Assembly: GCA_030835065.1 (NCBI GenBank)
Contig: JAUQWR010000863.1
Span: 1-5,423 of the forward strand
Reading direction: 5' to 3'
Length of the DNA: 5,423 bases
Source: Candidatus Kapaibacterium sp.
GTDB taxonomy: Bacteria; Bacteroidota; Ignavibacteria; Kapaibacteriales; UBA2268
Below the pieces are notes generated by a model, which made no database searches, was not told where the DNA came from, and was given only the letters and a program-made list of their open reading frames with translations. Below are positions 5,031 through 5,423 of this stretch, one piece after another; within the stretch, counting starts at the first letter, position 1, and each line of letters starts with the position of its first letter. Made by a program: the position numbers and the translations under genes.

Positions 5031-5423
5031 ATGAAAATGAATTTTACTAAACTATTCTTGATCCTTCTATTGGTATTTGGTACAAAATCCAACTTATTTT
5101 CCGGTTTTACTCAGTTTTATACCCAACAACCTGACGTTAAAAACTGTAAAGAAGGACTACTACTCGAAGAAGAAAAAACTAAAGTATTGAATTATGTTAA
5201 TAAGATTAGATCCATACATGGGCTAAAACCAGTAGTATATGACAAAAGCTACGACATGAAAGCAGCAAAATCTGCTTTGCTTACTGCTGCAAACGAACAA
5301 TTATCTCACCAACCTCCTCAAAACTGGAGTTGCTGGTCGCAAGATGGCTATACCGGTTCAGAAAACTCTAATTTATTTGTACAATGGTATATGGGATCGC
5401 AGACAATTCCTTGCGAATATTCT
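5031..5423 (+). CDS. Secreted CAP-domain (SCP/PR-1-like) protein, N-terminal part (3' end outside window)
   Basis: Open to the window end: 131 codons, no stop. Translation begins MKMNFTKLFLILLLVFGTKS, a signal-peptide-like N-terminus (positive residues, then a leucine-rich core); the cleavage site is not clear. From about residue 48 the sequence fits the start of a CAP domain: a helix with VLNYVNKIRSIHGLKPVVYD (52-71), then an alanine-rich helix (MKAAKSALLTAA), LSH (91-93) and GSENSNL (109-115). H93 and E111 would be the first His and Glu of the CAP tetrad; the second pair lies beyond the window. Cysteines at 39, 101 and 128 may form disulfides after export. Bacterial CAP proteins are extracytoplasmic with mostly unknown function. 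The gene is divergent from cruF and has no evident link to carotenoids. The family call is from motif reading only. Confidence 0.75.
   Translation, partial: MKMNFTKLFLILLLVFGTKSNLFSGFTQFYTQQPDVKNCKEGLLLEEEKTKVLNYVNKIRSIHGLKPVVYDKSYDMKAAKSALLTAANEQLSHQPPQNWSCWSQDGYTGSENSNLFVQWYMGSQTIPCEYS

Overview
This is an A+T-rich window (roughly one third G+C by eye) from a bacterium, most likely a member of the Bacteroidota/Chlorobi/Ignavibacteria/Kapabacteria assemblage. That placement is an inference. It rests on the low G+C, a TAnnTTTG-type promoter element, the style of the ECF sigma factor (region 4 with GGLKANYFQAVKKL) and anti-sigma factor, and a CruF-type carotenoid protein. No rRNA, tRNA, CRISPR array or mobile element was seen.

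Layout. Positions 1-831 (+) hold the C-terminal part of an ABC-F ATPase whose 5' end lies outside the window. It converges on, and overlaps by 8 bp, a complete crtI-type phytoene desaturase gene (824-2314, -). Upstream of crtI is a clear intrinsic terminator (2322-2356, - strand). It ends a compact three-gene cassette read on the minus strand: an ECF sigma factor (3547-4119), a single-pass membrane anti-sigma factor (2904-3545) and a secreted Spy/CpxP-like helical protein (2393-2923). The sigma and anti-sigma genes are 1 nt apart, and the anti-sigma and Spy-like genes overlap by 20 nt. Upstream of the sigma gene on the same strand is a CruF-like membrane carotenoid hydratase gene (4192-4884). 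A 146-bp, about 86% A+T divergent region (4885-5030) separates it from a secreted CAP-domain protein gene (5031 to the window end, +), which is cut off by the window edge.

How the genes may work together. CrtI makes lycopene-type desaturated carotenes and CruF hydrates the end of linear carotenes, so both belong to one membrane-pigment pathway. A complete sigma/anti-sigma/periplasmic-sensor cassette lies between them on the same strand. This suggests that an envelope or photo-oxidative stress signal controls carotenoid production, comparable in logic to CarQ/CarR of Myxococcus and RpoE/ChrR of Rhodobacter. The parts differ: the anti-sigma factor has no zinc-binding His/Cys motif and no cysteine, and the third protein looks like a Spy/CpxP/CnrX-type sensor or chaperone. 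The terminator lies only a few bases before the crtI start codon, which leaves open how crtI is transcribed. It could be an attenuator, a read-through point or simple insulation. The regulatory link is a hypothesis; the gene identities are much better supported.
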